From: DATLNM01 sp035536775
GTDB taxonomy: Bacteria > Actinomycetota > CADDZG01 > WHSQ01
Direction: 5' to 3'
DNA length: 64,000 nucleotides
NCBI GenBank assembly: GCA_035536775.1
Contig: DATLNM010000017.1
Coordinates: 1-64,000 of the forward strand
Below the pieces are notes generated by a model. It was not told the DNA's origin. It did not search any database and was given only the letters and a program-made list of their open reading frames with translations. Positions 1-7,899 of the stretch are shown piece by piece (position 1 is the stretch's first letter; every line of letters begins with the position of its first letter). The translations under genes and the position numbers were made by a program.

Positions 1-1140
1 ATCCATCCCCGCGTCTTTCGCCTTGGCTTCCGTCAGACCGACTGCGGCCACCTCTGGCTGGCAATAGATGACGTGCGGGACCTGCTTGTAGTCGATGACC
101 GCAGGGCTCTCGCCCGCCAGCTGCTCGGCGAGCTTGATGCCTTCTATGAACGCGACGTGGGCGAGCTGCGGGTGCGGCCAGTTGGCATCGGGGATGTGGA
201 TCGCGTCCCCGATCGCGTAGACACCGGGGACCGAGGTACGGAACTGCTGGTCGACGACGATGAAACCTCGGTCGACGGCAACGCCGGTCTCCTCCAACCC
301 GATGCCCTCGGTGTTGGGCCCGCGGCCGATCGCGACGAACATGCGATCCGCGCTCAGGGTGTGCTTGGTGCCGTCCTTATCGATCTCGACCTCGACTCCC
401 GAGTCCGTAGACGTCGCGGCCGAAACAGTGATCCCGAGATGGAATTTGATCCCCCGCTTCTCGAGAAGCTTCAGCAGCGCCTCGGATACGTCGTCGTCCT
501 CGGCCGGCGCGATCTTTTCGAGCATCTCGACGACCTGGACCTCTGCGCCGAACGAGCGGTAGACGCTGGCGAACTCGAGTCCGATGTAGTTACCGCCCAC
601 AACGATCACGGACGAAGGGATGTCCTGAGCCACCAAACCGTGGTTGGAGTTGTGGACCTTGTCCCCGTCCGACGCGATAAAGGGAAGGTCGCGCGGGTAG
701 GACCCCGGGGCGACGACGACGCCCTTTGTTCCCTGCAGCCTCCTGGTGCCGTCGGCGGTGGTCACCTCGATCGTGTGCGCATCCGCGAGGCGACCCTCAC
801 CTTCGACGAGCGTGATCTTCTTGCGGGCGACGAGGCCCGAAAGGCCCTTGTACATCCGACCCACGACACCGTCTTTGAAATTCAGGACCTTGCCCCAGTC
901 CACCTGTGGCTCCTGGACGAGCACCCCGAAGTTGCCGGCTTCGCGGATCTCGTCCATGAGGTCTGCGGCGTGCAAAAGCGCCTTGGTCGGGATGCAGCCG
1001 CGATGCAGGCACGTGCCGCCGACCTTGTCGCGCTCCACCATCGCCACGGAGAGCCCGAGCGAGACCGCGCGGAATGCGAGTGAATAACCGGCATTGCCAC
1101 CGCCGAGGATGACTACGTCGAAAGTCTCGTTGTCCGCCAC
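1..1140 (-). CDS. lpdA: Dihydrolipoyl dehydrogenase (E3), C-terminus cut by window edge
   Basis: FAD/NAD-dependent disulfide oxidoreductase that reoxidises lipoyl groups of 2-oxoacid dehydrogenase or glycine-cleavage complexes in the cytoplasm. The N-terminus has a dinucleotide-binding GGGNAG loop (residues 13-18) and the redox-active pair in GGTCLHRGCIPTK (C44 and C49). Near the window edge the sequence PEVAAVGLTE begins the C-terminal interface domain. About 380 residues are visible of the usual ~460, so only the end of that domain is missing. The start is GTG at 1140, behind an AGGAGG-like ribosome site. Ferritin lies 51 nt upstream on the same strand, so the two may share a transcript. 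Other flavin disulfide reductases such as mercuric reductase look similar, but PEVAAVGLTE favours lipoamide dehydrogenase. Confidence 0.9.
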   Translation of the reverse strand, partial: MADNETFDVVILGGGNAGYSLAFRAVSLGLSVAMVERDKVGGTCLHRGCIPTKALLHAADLMDEIREAGNFGVLVQEPQVDWGKVLNFKDGVVGRMYKGLSGLVARKKITLVEGEGRLADAHTIEVTTADGTRRLQGTKGVVVAPGSYPRDLPFIASDGDKVHNSNHGLVAQDIPSSVIVVGGNYIGLEFASVYRSFGAEVQVVEMLEKIAPAEDDDVSEALLKLLEKRGIKFHLGITVSAATSTDSGVEVEIDKDGTKHTLSADRMFVAIGRGPNTEGIGLEETGVAVDRGFIVVDQQFRTSVPGVYAIGDAIHIPDANWPHPQLAHVAFIEGIKLAEQLAGESPAVIDYKQVPHVIYCQPEVAAVGLTEAKAKDAGMD

Positions 1141-1191
1141 TACGCCTCCTGACGCCCTTTTGGTGTGACGATACAGGGCCGGACGAGGGAC

Positions 1192-1695
1192 CTACGCGGC
1201 GGGCGACACCCCTCTTGAACCCATCTCCCGGTCGATCAGAAGCAGCGTGGCCGGGCTATCGCCCGCCATACGCAGCTGCTCGACGATCTGCGTCGCCATC
1301 TTCTCCTCCTCGACCTGCTCCGTTATGAACCACTGGAGGAAGACCTGGCTCGGGTAGTCCTTCTCGCCAACGGCGCTCCCATAGAGATCGTGGATCGCCG
1401 TCGTGACCTCCTTCTCGGAGGCGAGGGCTTGCTGGAACGCATCGAGCGGCGAGGTGTACTCGGTCCGCGGAGCGTCGATCGCGAGCAACGTGACCGAACC
1501 GCCCGTGTCGTAGATGTGCTCCCAGAACTTCATCGCGTGCACGTACTCCTCCGAGGCCTGTTCCTTCATCCACGCGGCGAAACCGGGGAAGTTCGCGTCC
1601 TCGAAATAGGCACCCATCGCGAGATACGTGTAGGCGGAGTAGAGCTCCTTATTGAGGTGCTTGTTCATCGCTTCCTGCAGGCCTTTGCTCAGCAT
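1192..1695 (-). CDS. ftnA: Non-haem ferritin
   Basis: Iron-storage protein that oxidises Fe(II) at a di-iron ferroxidase centre and stores it in a 24-mer cage. The 167-aa length is typical. The ferroxidase residues fall exactly at E. coli FtnA numbering: E17, Y24, E50, H53, E94, Q127 and E130. No haem-ligand methionine typical of bacterioferritin was evident. ATG start. It lies just upstream of lpdA and about 3.3 kb from the DtxR-type metal regulon, but no clear iron-box operator was seen in the 149-bp spacer to the divergent gene at 1845. Confidence 0.93.
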   Translation of the reverse strand: MLSKGLQEAMNKHLNKELYSAYTYLAMGAYFEDANFPGFAAWMKEQASEEYVHAMKFWEHIYDTGGSVTLLAIDAPRTEYTSPLDAFQQALASEKEVTTAIHDLYGSAVGEKDYPSQVFLQWFITEQVEEEKMATQIVEQLRMAGDSPATLLLIDREMGSRGVSPAA

Positions 1696-1844
1696 GGAGG
1701 CTCCTTTCGAAGGGCTGGGCGCTTTGCTTTTGCCCGAGCATCACCTGGATATGCAGCAGCCGCAACGGGGGGTCCCCGAACAGGAAGCGTTCGCCGGACC
1801 GAACAAGGGTTGCTACGAGGGCATCGCCCTGACAGCATGGAGTC

Positions 1845-2117
1845 ATGAAGGGTGATTGGGTCGAGGTGGTCGTCGATGTCGGCGACGGGACCAAGACCTA
1901 TGAGATCGCAGCGACGAAGGCCGGTCGCAGGGTCGAGATCTCGAGCGCCCGGGGGACGGTGGAGGTGTCTGAGACGACACGTACCGGTCAGGTCATCAGG
2001 AGCGGCCGCTTCATGGCCTCACGCGTCGTTGCCATGATCGAGCATCCGGCAGTCGATGAGGAACCTGCGGCGCGGGCGACTCGGAAGAAACCCGACAACC
2101 AATCCTCGATGCTCTAG
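1845..2117 (+). CDS. Hypothetical 90-aa protein
   Basis: I do not recognise this family. The N-terminal ~65 residues look like a small beta-rich domain (alternating hydrophobics in WVEVVVDVGDG, TYEIAATKAGRRVEI and GTVEVSETT). A charged tail follows (about 70-90). No signal peptide or membrane segment. It is divergent from ferritin and overlaps the end of the convergent zinc-ribbon gene by 4 nt. Codon use and the amphipathic pattern support real coding, but no function can be inferred. Confidence 0.6.
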   Translation: MKGDWVEVVVDVGDGTKTYEIAATKAGRRVEISSARGTVEVSETTRTGQVIRSGRFMASRVVAMIEHPAVDEEPAARATRKKPDNQSSML

Positions 2118-2365
2118 GCCGAGCCTCCCGGTCGGGCGCCGCAGTGCTTGCAGTACGGGGCATGCGGCGAGATCGTCTGGCCACATTCGGGGCACGTCGC
2201 GGGGCCGGTAACGCCCACACGTCCGGCCGCGGCGACCGCGAGAAGTCCCGTCGCGGAGACGAGCAGCAGAACGACCAACGACCGCGCATCGAAGCCCCGA
2301 GCGATACCAAGCGCCAAGGCGAATGCCAGCCCCGCCGTCACGACGACGATGACGAGTGCTTTCAC
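2114..2365 (-). CDS. Small membrane protein with C-terminal zinc ribbon
   Basis: An 83-aa protein starting with GTG at 2365, which overlaps the TGA of the upstream hydrolase (GTGA junction), so it is probably translationally coupled. Two hydrophobic helices cover about residues 2-22 and 29-48. A double-CxxC zinc ribbon follows (CPECG at 58-62 and CKHCG at 72-76). It is the last gene of the chain that begins with the DtxR-type regulator. The role is unknown; two-TM zinc-ribbon proteins of this size are common in actinobacteria without assigned function. Confidence 0.6.
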   Translation of the reverse strand: MKALVIVVVTAGLAFALALGIARGFDARSLVVLLLVSATGLLAVAAAGRVGVTGPATCPECGQTISPHAPYCKHCGARPGGSA

Positions 2366-3108
2366 GCGAGTATCCGGTCGAGCCACTCGAGAAGGATCTC
2401 GATCGCGTTGGGATCCCGTCGCAACTGATGCTCCGCGCCTTCGAGGATGCGCAGCTCCGCACTCCGGGCGCGCTCCGCGATGCGCTTGGCATGGTCCACC
2501 GGGACGACACTGTCGTCGGTCCCGTGCAGGATCAACGTGGGTACCTTGACGCCCACGATCGCGCTTTCCGCTTCGACGGAGTCGAACTCGGCAGCCCATG
2601 AAGTGGGATCTTCCATGGCTTCGGGGGCCAGAGGCATCCCGGCATCCTCGATTATCCGTTTCGCTCCGGCGCGCGGGTTGGACGCGAACGAGCCCCACGC
2701 CGCTGGGGTCCCTAAGAGCGCGAGCGCGTCGGCAGGTGCGCCGCGTCTTATGACCTCGGCGGCAACCGCTCCCCCTGTCGACGAGCCAACCAGCGCGATA
2801 GGCAACGATGCCGCACCCTCGACCGAGCGCGCCGCATCGACGATGGCGCGCGCGTCGCGCACCCAACCCTCGATCGAGAAGAAGCCTTGGGACTTGCGCG
2901 CCCCGCGCATGTCGGCCCACGCCGTGATCCAGCCGCGCTCTGCGACCATGTGCGCGAAACCTTCGTAGCCGGTATCGGTGGGATCGGGAGGTGCGACCGA
3001 CGGGATGCCGTGCAGCAGGACGACAAGCCCGCGGGGATCATCGGGGGTCCAGGCACCGCCGGACAGGCGACTCCCATCGCAGATAACAGAGAGATCCTGG
3101 CGGTGCAT
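2362..3108 (-). CDS. Alpha/beta-hydrolase
   Basis: A 248-aa serine hydrolase of the alpha/beta fold. Visible features are the oxyanion-hole region VVLLHGIPS near residue 30, the nucleophile elbow GSSTGG near 110, an acid in LHGTDDSVVP near 200, and the catalytic His in GAEHQLRRDP near 225. No signal peptide, so cytoplasmic. The ATG at 3108 overlaps the stop of the cupredoxin gene (ATGA), which fixes the start; a longer upstream reading would run through the cupredoxin gene. The substrate is unknown. Translational coupling ties it to the metal operon, although a hydrolase has no obvious metal role. Confidence 0.82.
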   Translation of the reverse strand: MHRQDLSVICDGSRLSGGAWTPDDPRGLVVLLHGIPSVAPPDPTDTGYEGFAHMVAERGWITAWADMRGARKSQGFFSIEGWVRDARAIVDAARSVEGAASLPIALVGSSTGGAVAAEVIRRGAPADALALLGTPAAWGSFASNPRAGAKRIIEDAGMPLAPEAMEDPTSWAAEFDSVEAESAIVGVKVPTLILHGTDDSVVPVDHAKRIAERARSAELRILEGAEHQLRRDPNAIEILLEWLDRILA

Positions 3109-3503
3109 CAGTCCTCTGTGACGCGGATAGTCCCGGTCATCGGATCGCCGGAATGAGGGATGCAGTAGTACGCGTAGTTCCCGGGCACGTCGAATGTGAC
3201 CTCGTACGTATCGCCCTCGTCCAACAAACCCCCCGCCATGTTGTCCAGCGCCTCGACCTCGTCTTCGAACCCGCCCGACGCGAAGTACTCGGCGCCGTCC
3301 GGGAGCGCCCCCTCTGCGGCGGTAACGGTGTGAGACTCCGCACTCGCGTTCACCCACTGGATAGTTGTGCCTGCGGAGACTTCCACGCTCTTCGGCTCGA
3401 AACGATGGCCGGGAGCCATCTTGATCGTGACGACACTATTGTCTGCGCATCCCGCCAGGGCCGATACAACGATGAGACCGACAAGCAAGGCGCTACGCGG
3501 CAA
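3108..3503 (-). CDS. Cupredoxin (blue copper) lipoprotein
   Basis: Exported type 1 copper protein, probably an electron carrier on the outer face of the membrane. The signal peptide ends in the lipobox LAGC, with Cys19 as the lipidated residue. Copper ligands are H58, C114, H117 and axial M122 (motifs ESHT and CIPHSGDPM). The length of 131 aa suits a single plastocyanin/azurin-like domain. The gene start lies 11 nt inside the end of the ZIP gene, and its stop overlaps the hydrolase start. It could pass electrons to or from the multicopper oxidase encoded two genes upstream; that pairing is inference from gene order. Confidence 0.85.
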   Translation of the reverse strand: MPRSALLVGLIVVSALAGCADNSVVTIKMAPGHRFEPKSVEVSAGTTIQWVNASAESHTVTAAEGALPDGAEYFASGGFEDEVEALDNMAGGLLDEGDTYEVTFDVPGNYAYYCIPHSGDPMTGTIRVTED

Positions 3504-4662
3504 CGAGCAGCCCCGTCGCGTACATCGTCAACAGCCCGGCGACGAAACCGAGGGGTCCAAGCCCCTTCGACAGCATCCCGGGACGCGACGTGGCGATCTG
3601 CCAAACGACCTGCGCGATAGCACCGGCGGCTACACCGAACGCCACCGCGCCCACCGCCGGGTTGTACGCGAAGCCGCCCATCCATGCGCCGGCGATGGTC
3701 GGGACTCCCGCGATCGCGCCGAGCGCAATGAAATGCCGGATCGCCGGTCGCTTGGCGTTCGAGCCGAACGGCGCGACGATCGCGAGGCCCTCGGTCGTGT
3801 TGTGAAGCGCGAACCCGAGGACGAGGGAGGTCCCGAGACCGAGCTCGCCGACGGCAAGCGCTGTGCCAACCGCCAAGCCCTCTCCCAGGTTGTGGAGACC
3901 TATGCCCGCGGCGACGAGATACGCGAACGCGAGTCCTGCCTTCCCGGCGCCTTTGGGTAGCCGCTCCGAGATCGCCGACAACGCGATCACTGCGAGCGCG
4001 GCCCCTACCGCGAAGAGCCCGAGCCCGTCGAGCGCCGAGCCTGTCGCGGCCGACAGCTCGAGCCCCTCGGCGACGGTGTCGACGAGCAGGAACGCGAGCA
4101 AGCCGATCGTGAAGGCGAGGAAGAACGCGATCCATCTGTCCCCCGCCCGGCGGAGCGCGGGCCACCACAACAGTCCGACGGCGATCGGGATGACGCCGAT
4201 GTAGATGCCGAGCAGCGCGTAGATCCCGAGTATCCGCGCGTCTGGCTGCGGGGTGACGACGGCGGCTTCGATCTCGTGCTCGATGACGACGCCCGTCTCC
4301 GTGACCAGCCCGATCGTGAGCGGCAGACCCTCGTCCCACGGGTAGTCGATATCTATCGTCGACGCCTCGAGACGATCGAGCTGAGAGTCGGTCGCGGTGA
4401 AGTTCCAGTATGTGTCGTCGACGAGCACCTGCGCGATCGTGACGGGGTCCGGCCCATCGTTACGAACGGACAAGCGCACGTGACCTTCCTCGAGGACCGT
4501 GCGCTCGATCGCGACCGATTCGATCGGGGGTGCCTCGCGCAACCAACCGATCGGGTCGAGGAAGGTCAAGACACCTGCCATGACGCCGACGAGGGCGAGC
4601 GGGAGCAGCCACCGCAACCATTGCGGCACGCCCGCGCTCGAGGTTTCGGCGACCGTCGTCAT
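3493..4662 (-). CDS. ZIP-family metal permease with N-terminal extracytoplasmic domain
   Basis: Divalent-metal transporter of 389 aa. The two ZIP signature helices are clear: IGLHNLGEG with H257, N258 and E261, and ALHNTTEG with H287, N288 and E291. Unusually, a membrane anchor (about 18-36) and a ~100-residue predicted extracytoplasmic beta-rich region (about 37-135) precede the usual helical core (about 140-389). The ATG at 4662 overlaps the stop of the oxidase gene (ATGA), so this start is preferred over one 27 nt upstream. The metal is unknown; Mn, Fe or Zn are all transported by ZIPs. Its place behind an MntR-like regulator favours Mn or Fe. Confidence 0.87.
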   Translation of the reverse strand: MTTVAETSSAGVPQWLRWLLPLALVGVMAGVLTFLDPIGWLREAPPIESVAIERTVLEEGHVRLSVRNDGPDPVTIAQVLVDDTYWNFTATDSQLDRLEASTIDIDYPWDEGLPLTIGLVTETGVVIEHEIEAAVVTPQPDARILGIYALLGIYIGVIPIAVGLLWWPALRRAGDRWIAFFLAFTIGLLAFLLVDTVAEGLELSAATGSALDGLGLFAVGAALAVIALSAISERLPKGAGKAGLAFAYLVAAGIGLHNLGEGLAVGTALAVGELGLGTSLVLGFALHNTTEGLAIVAPFGSNAKRPAIRHFIALGAIAGVPTIAGAWMGGFAYNPAVGAVAFGVAAGAIAQVVWQIATSRPGMLSKGLGPLGFVAGLLTMYATGLLVAA

Positions 4663-5723
4663 CACTTCACCTCGAAGAAGCTCATCCACCCAAGCTGGGT
4701 GAACTCGGTCTGGTGCGCATGGAACATGAACATCCCCGGATGGTCGTAGGTGAACTCGATCATGTGCCGTTCGGCCTGTGCCATCGAGATCGTGTCGGTG
4801 AACTCGTCGGGAACGAGCGACGTCCCGGTGCGATAGAGGTGGAAGAAGTTCGCGTGCAGGTGGATGGAGTTGATCGGGTCGAACTCCGTCAGGTTGATCA
4901 CATGAGCTCGTTGCAGCTCGCCGGCGCGGATCTGGATGGGCTCGACCATGTATGCGAAGGCGATGGAGTTGATCGCATAGACCTCGTTGCCGCCATCGAA
5001 GTTCGTGTCGAACGCGTTCATCACCATCACCATCTCGTTCGCCTCCGGGCGCCCCTTCTTGGGGTCGACGATGAACGCGCCGTAGAGCCCTCGATGGATG
5101 TGCTGGCGCAGGGGCAACGAGTGGCAGTGATAGAGGTGGGTTCCGAACGGCTCGGCGATGAAATCGTAGATGAACGTTTCGCCCGCGCGGGCCTCCCCCG
5201 CTCCGGGGATCCCGTCCATCCCGGCTGAGTGGAACCCGTGGAAGTGCATCGTGTGCGGGTGAGGGGTCGTGTTCGTGAAGTTGATGCGGATGCGGTCTCC
5301 CTCGGTAGCGCGGATCGTGGGGCCGGGCACGCGTCCGTTGTACGTCCAGGCGGGGAAGAACAGGCCCGGCGCGATCTCGATGTCTTTCGTCGTTACGACG
5401 ATGTCGTACTCGCGGACGGTCTGCCCCTTGATGTCCCGAGACACCTCGCCTCCATCGAAGTCGGTGAGGATCTCGTGTGGCGAGAACCCATTCCGAGCAT
5501 GGTCAACCGTGCCCACGGGCCCGAGTCCCCCATGGCCTCCGTGGCCTTCATGCGTGTGCGACTCGGCGGCAGCAAGGACGGCGCCACCGCGCGGCACCGG
5601 CGGTATCGCGATCTGGGGCTTTCCGTCGCCAAGCGTTCGAGCGCCGGCGAGTGCCGCTCCGGCGGCTCCGGCCGCGCCGAAGCGTTTCAGGAAGCGCCGG
5701 CGATCGAGGGGGCTTGGACTCAT
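4662..5723 (-). CDS. Two-domain multicopper oxidase, Tat-exported
   Basis: Copper oxidase of 353 aa. A Tat signal (RRRFLKR at 8-14 followed by an Ala-rich helix) directs export. A His-rich stretch lies at 56-64. All four HxH pairs of a trinuclear copper centre are present: H160/H162, H199/H201, H288/H290 and H335/H337. The type 1 Cys is C200, in domain 1 (HCH). Domain 2 has HAH without Cys, so the type 1 site sits in domain 1 only (a type C two-domain enzyme). Copper nitrite reductase is less likely because the full eight-His set is kept. The substrate is unknown; metal-ion oxidation is plausible given the neighbours. The ATG at 5723 overlaps the regulator stop. Confidence 0.85.
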   Translation of the reverse strand: MSPSPLDRRRFLKRFGAAGAAGAALAGARTLGDGKPQIAIPPVPRGGAVLAAAESHTHEGHGGHGGLGPVGTVDHARNGFSPHEILTDFDGGEVSRDIKGQTVREYDIVVTTKDIEIAPGLFFPAWTYNGRVPGPTIRATEGDRIRINFTNTTPHPHTMHFHGFHSAGMDGIPGAGEARAGETFIYDFIAEPFGTHLYHCHSLPLRQHIHRGLYGAFIVDPKKGRPEANEMVMVMNAFDTNFDGGNEVYAINSIAFAYMVEPIQIRAGELQRAHVINLTEFDPINSIHLHANFFHLYRTGTSLVPDEFTDTISMAQAERHMIEFTYDHPGMFMFHAHQTEFTQLGWMSFFEVK

Positions 5724-6397
5724 GCGACCCACACGGCTTCCGCGAGATCCTTGGAGAGCGCGTGCACTCCATCAGGTCCCGGGTGAACGCGCACAAACAG
5801 AGGGCCGCCGACTGGACCCCGCCCGACAACCTCGACCTCGGACCCGGGGCGTATGCCGACATCTCCCAGATAGCGAAGGACCTCACCGCGCTCGTCGGGA
5901 ACGCGATCGACCGCGGAACGTTCGCCGTCGGCAACATCCCAGAGCCTGCGCACCTGGGTCTCCGCGACGGAGCCGTCCTTGGAAGGGATCGGGTGACCGT
6001 GGGGATCCGAGGTGGGATGCCCCAGCAACGCTGAGATGCGGTCTTCGAGTTGCTCCGAGAGCACGTGCTCGAGGATCTCCGCCTCATCGTGAACCTCGTC
6101 CCATGGAACGCCAAGGGCTTCGGCGAGGTAGGTCTCGAGGAGGCGGTGGTGGCGCACGACCTCCAAAGCGATCTTCGAGCCGGCCTCGGTCAGCGAGGCT
6201 CCTCGGTAGGGGACGTGGTCGACCAGCCCCATGCTCGCCAGTCGCTTCAACATGTTGGTGGCCGAGGCCGACGACACTCCCAAGCGGGCGGCCAGAGCGG
6301 TGGTGGATACGGCCTCAGCGGGCTCGCCAGGAGCCGCGCCGGTCGCGAGGAGGTGGATTGACTTGAGGTAATCCTGGGCTGCCGGAGAAGTTTTCAC
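5720..6397 (-). CDS. DtxR/MntR-family metal-dependent repressor
   Basis: A 225-aa metalloregulator with a winged helix (about 5-70), a dimerisation/metal domain (about 75-135) and a C-terminal FeoA/SH3-like domain (about 155-225). Aligning by eye to DtxR, H84, E88 and H103 match its ancillary site and E110 and H111 its primary site. The position of DtxR Cys102 is E107 and that of Met10 is D9, the substitutions seen in Mn(II)-sensing MntR. A manganese sensor with a DtxR-like third domain is therefore suggested. It is first in the chain regulator-oxidase-ZIP-cupredoxin-hydrolase-zinc ribbon, all with overlapping junctions, and divergent from the CDF gene. It probably controls both arms and itself. 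Confidence 0.87.
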   Translation of the reverse strand: MKTSPAAQDYLKSIHLLATGAAPGEPAEAVSTTALAARLGVSSASATNMLKRLASMGLVDHVPYRGASLTEAGSKIALEVVRHHRLLETYLAEALGVPWDEVHDEAEILEHVLSEQLEDRISALLGHPTSDPHGHPIPSKDGSVAETQVRRLWDVADGERSAVDRVPDERGEVLRYLGDVGIRPGSEVEVVGRGPVGGPLFVRVHPGPDGVHALSKDLAEAVWVA

Positions 6398-6422
6398 GTC
6401 GCCAACCTCGATATTTAGTCTT

Positions 6423-6453
6423 GGCTACAACAAGGATCAACCTTACCTCAGCC
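6423..6453. promoter_or_regulatory. Candidate operator for the DtxR/MntR-type regulator
   Basis: A 31-bp imperfect palindrome centred on 6438: GGCT (6423-6426) and AAGG (6432-6435) mirrored by CCTT (6441-6444) and AGCC (6450-6453). It lies in the spacer between the regulator start (6397) and the CDF start (6514), where one repressor dimer pair could control both directions. It is not a clean match to the DtxR iron box. The assignment rests on symmetry and position only. Confidence 0.5.
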
Positions 6454-6513
6454 TAGCTCGTACGCCTCGGGTTGGGCCTAGCCGAACGCATCGGGGCCGC
6501 CTACCCTGGCCCG

Positions 6514-7899
6514 ATGGAGCTCACGACGGGGCGGGCCGAGCGCGCGGCACTGATGGCCGTGGGGATAACAGCTCTCCTCGCCGTGGCCAAGCTGGCGGTG
6601 TGGGCGGCCACGGGAAGCCTCGCGCTGCTATCGCAAGCGGTGGACTCGCTCCTCGATATCGTCGCGCTGGTCCTCGTTCTCGTCGCGGTGCGGATAGCTC
6701 GCAAGCCGGCGGATCGGTCGCACCACTTCGGTCATTCCAAGGCCGAGAACCTCGTCGCGTTCACAGAGACAGTGCTCCTGGGGCTTGCAGTCGCATTCAT
6801 CGCCGGCGAGGCCATGCGGCGTCTGTGGCAAGGAGCAGAGAACGTCGAGGCGTCGTGGGCCACCGTCGGGGTGCTGACGATATCGGCGATCGTCGACGCT
6901 GCTCGAGTCACCTATCTCGCACGTGCCGCCAAAGCCGAGCGGTCTCCTGCACTCAAAGCGGGTGCGCTCAACCTCGCCGGCGATGTCGGGACCGCGATGG
7001 TGGCGATCGCGAGCCAGCTCGCGTTGCACCTTGGCTTCCCCCACGGCGATTCGATCGGGGCTCTGATCGTGGCGGGGGTCGTGCTCATCATCGGCATCAG
7101 TCTCGGGATGCGCTCAGTAGATGTCCTCATGGATCGTGCACCGAGCGGATTGGAAGACACGATCCAGCGGGCATCTTCGGCGACGGCAGGAGTTCAAGAG
7201 ACGCGCCGCGTGCGGGTGCGCGGCGAGGGCGACAAGCTCTTCGCCGATGTTGTAGTTGCCGCCGGGCGGACCGCGTCCCTCGAACGCGCCCACGACATCG
7301 CCGAGGCCGTGGAGATCGAGATCATGCGCGCCGCTCCCGGCATCGATGTAGTGGTCCACGTCGAGCCGACCGCTGAAACCGCCGAGATCATCGAGCGTGT
7401 TCAGGCTTCCGCGTCACGTACGGCCGGCGTTCAGGAGATCCACAACGTTCTGGTTCATTCCGTCATGGAGGGTGGGCAGGAGAAGCTGCACGCGACGTTG
7501 CACGCAAAGACGAGATCGAGCCTGTCGCTCGAAGAGGCCCACGCGCTTTCCGATCGCGTCGAGGACGCGGTGCGCGAAGAGCTGGGGGGCGAAGCGCGAG
7601 TAGACGTCCACATCGAGCCGATGACCATCACGCAGCCCGGTCGGGATGTAACGAACGACCGTGGCGACATCGTGGACATCGTTACCGGCGTCGCGGGCGC
7701 GGAGCCGGACGTCCTCGATTGTCACGAAGTAGTGGTGACGGAAACCGAGGGTCGTCTCGCCATCGTCGCTCACGTCCGAGGTGAGCCCACGCTCCCTCTC
7801 GATCGCATCCACGACGCGTCGCACCGGATCGAGCAGAAGGTGTACGCGGCGCGTCCTGAGGTGGACTCCGTCCTTATCCACTTCGAGCCCGCTGAGTGA
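6514..7899 (+). CDS. CDF cation efflux transporter with three C-terminal dimerisation domains
   Basis: Proton-coupled divalent-cation exporter of 461 aa. The six-helix core (about 8-200) carries D44 and D48 in helix 2 and N153 and D157 in helix 5. The His normal for Zn/Cd and Fe-type CDFs at the third position is Asn, so Mn or Fe rather than Zn is suggested. HHFGHSKAE (70-78) is the conserved loop. The cytoplasmic part holds three tandem ferredoxin-like ZT-dimer repeats (about 210-285, 290-368 and 385-460) instead of the usual one. ATG at 6514 is chosen; a TTG 42 nt upstream would add an unlikely N-terminus. It is divergent from the metal regulator, with the candidate operator about 60 bp upstream. 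Confidence 0.88.
   Translation: MELTTGRAERAALMAVGITALLAVAKLAVWAATGSLALLSQAVDSLLDIVALVLVLVAVRIARKPADRSHHFGHSKAENLVAFTETVLLGLAVAFIAGEAMRRLWQGAENVEASWATVGVLTISAIVDAARVTYLARAAKAERSPALKAGALNLAGDVGTAMVAIASQLALHLGFPHGDSIGALIVAGVVLIIGISLGMRSVDVLMDRAPSGLEDTIQRASSATAGVQETRRVRVRGEGDKLFADVVVAAGRTASLERAHDIAEAVEIEIMRAAPGIDVVVHVEPTAETAEIIERVQASASRTAGVQEIHNVLVHSVMEGGQEKLHATLHAKTRSSLSLEEAHALSDRVEDAVREELGGEARVDVHIEPMTITQPGRDVTNDRGDIVDIVTGVAGAEPDVLDCHEVVVTETEGRLAIVAHVRGEPTLPLDRIHDASHRIEQKVYAARPEVDSVLIHFEPAE

Noticed and set aside
73..1083. A 336-aa plus-strand open frame at the left edge
   Set aside because: It is the antisense of the lipoamide dehydrogenase gene, which carries clear conserved motifs; the plus-strand reading is Arg/Asp-rich with no recognisable fold.
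4662..5723. Copper nitrite reductase identity for the oxidase
   Set aside because: All four HxH pairs of a trinuclear centre are present, including HLH and HAH in domain 2; nitrite reductases keep only three His for their type 2 copper.
6472..6513. TTG start at 6472 for the CDF gene
   Set aside because: It adds 14 residues not expected before the first helix; ATG at 6514 is preferred.
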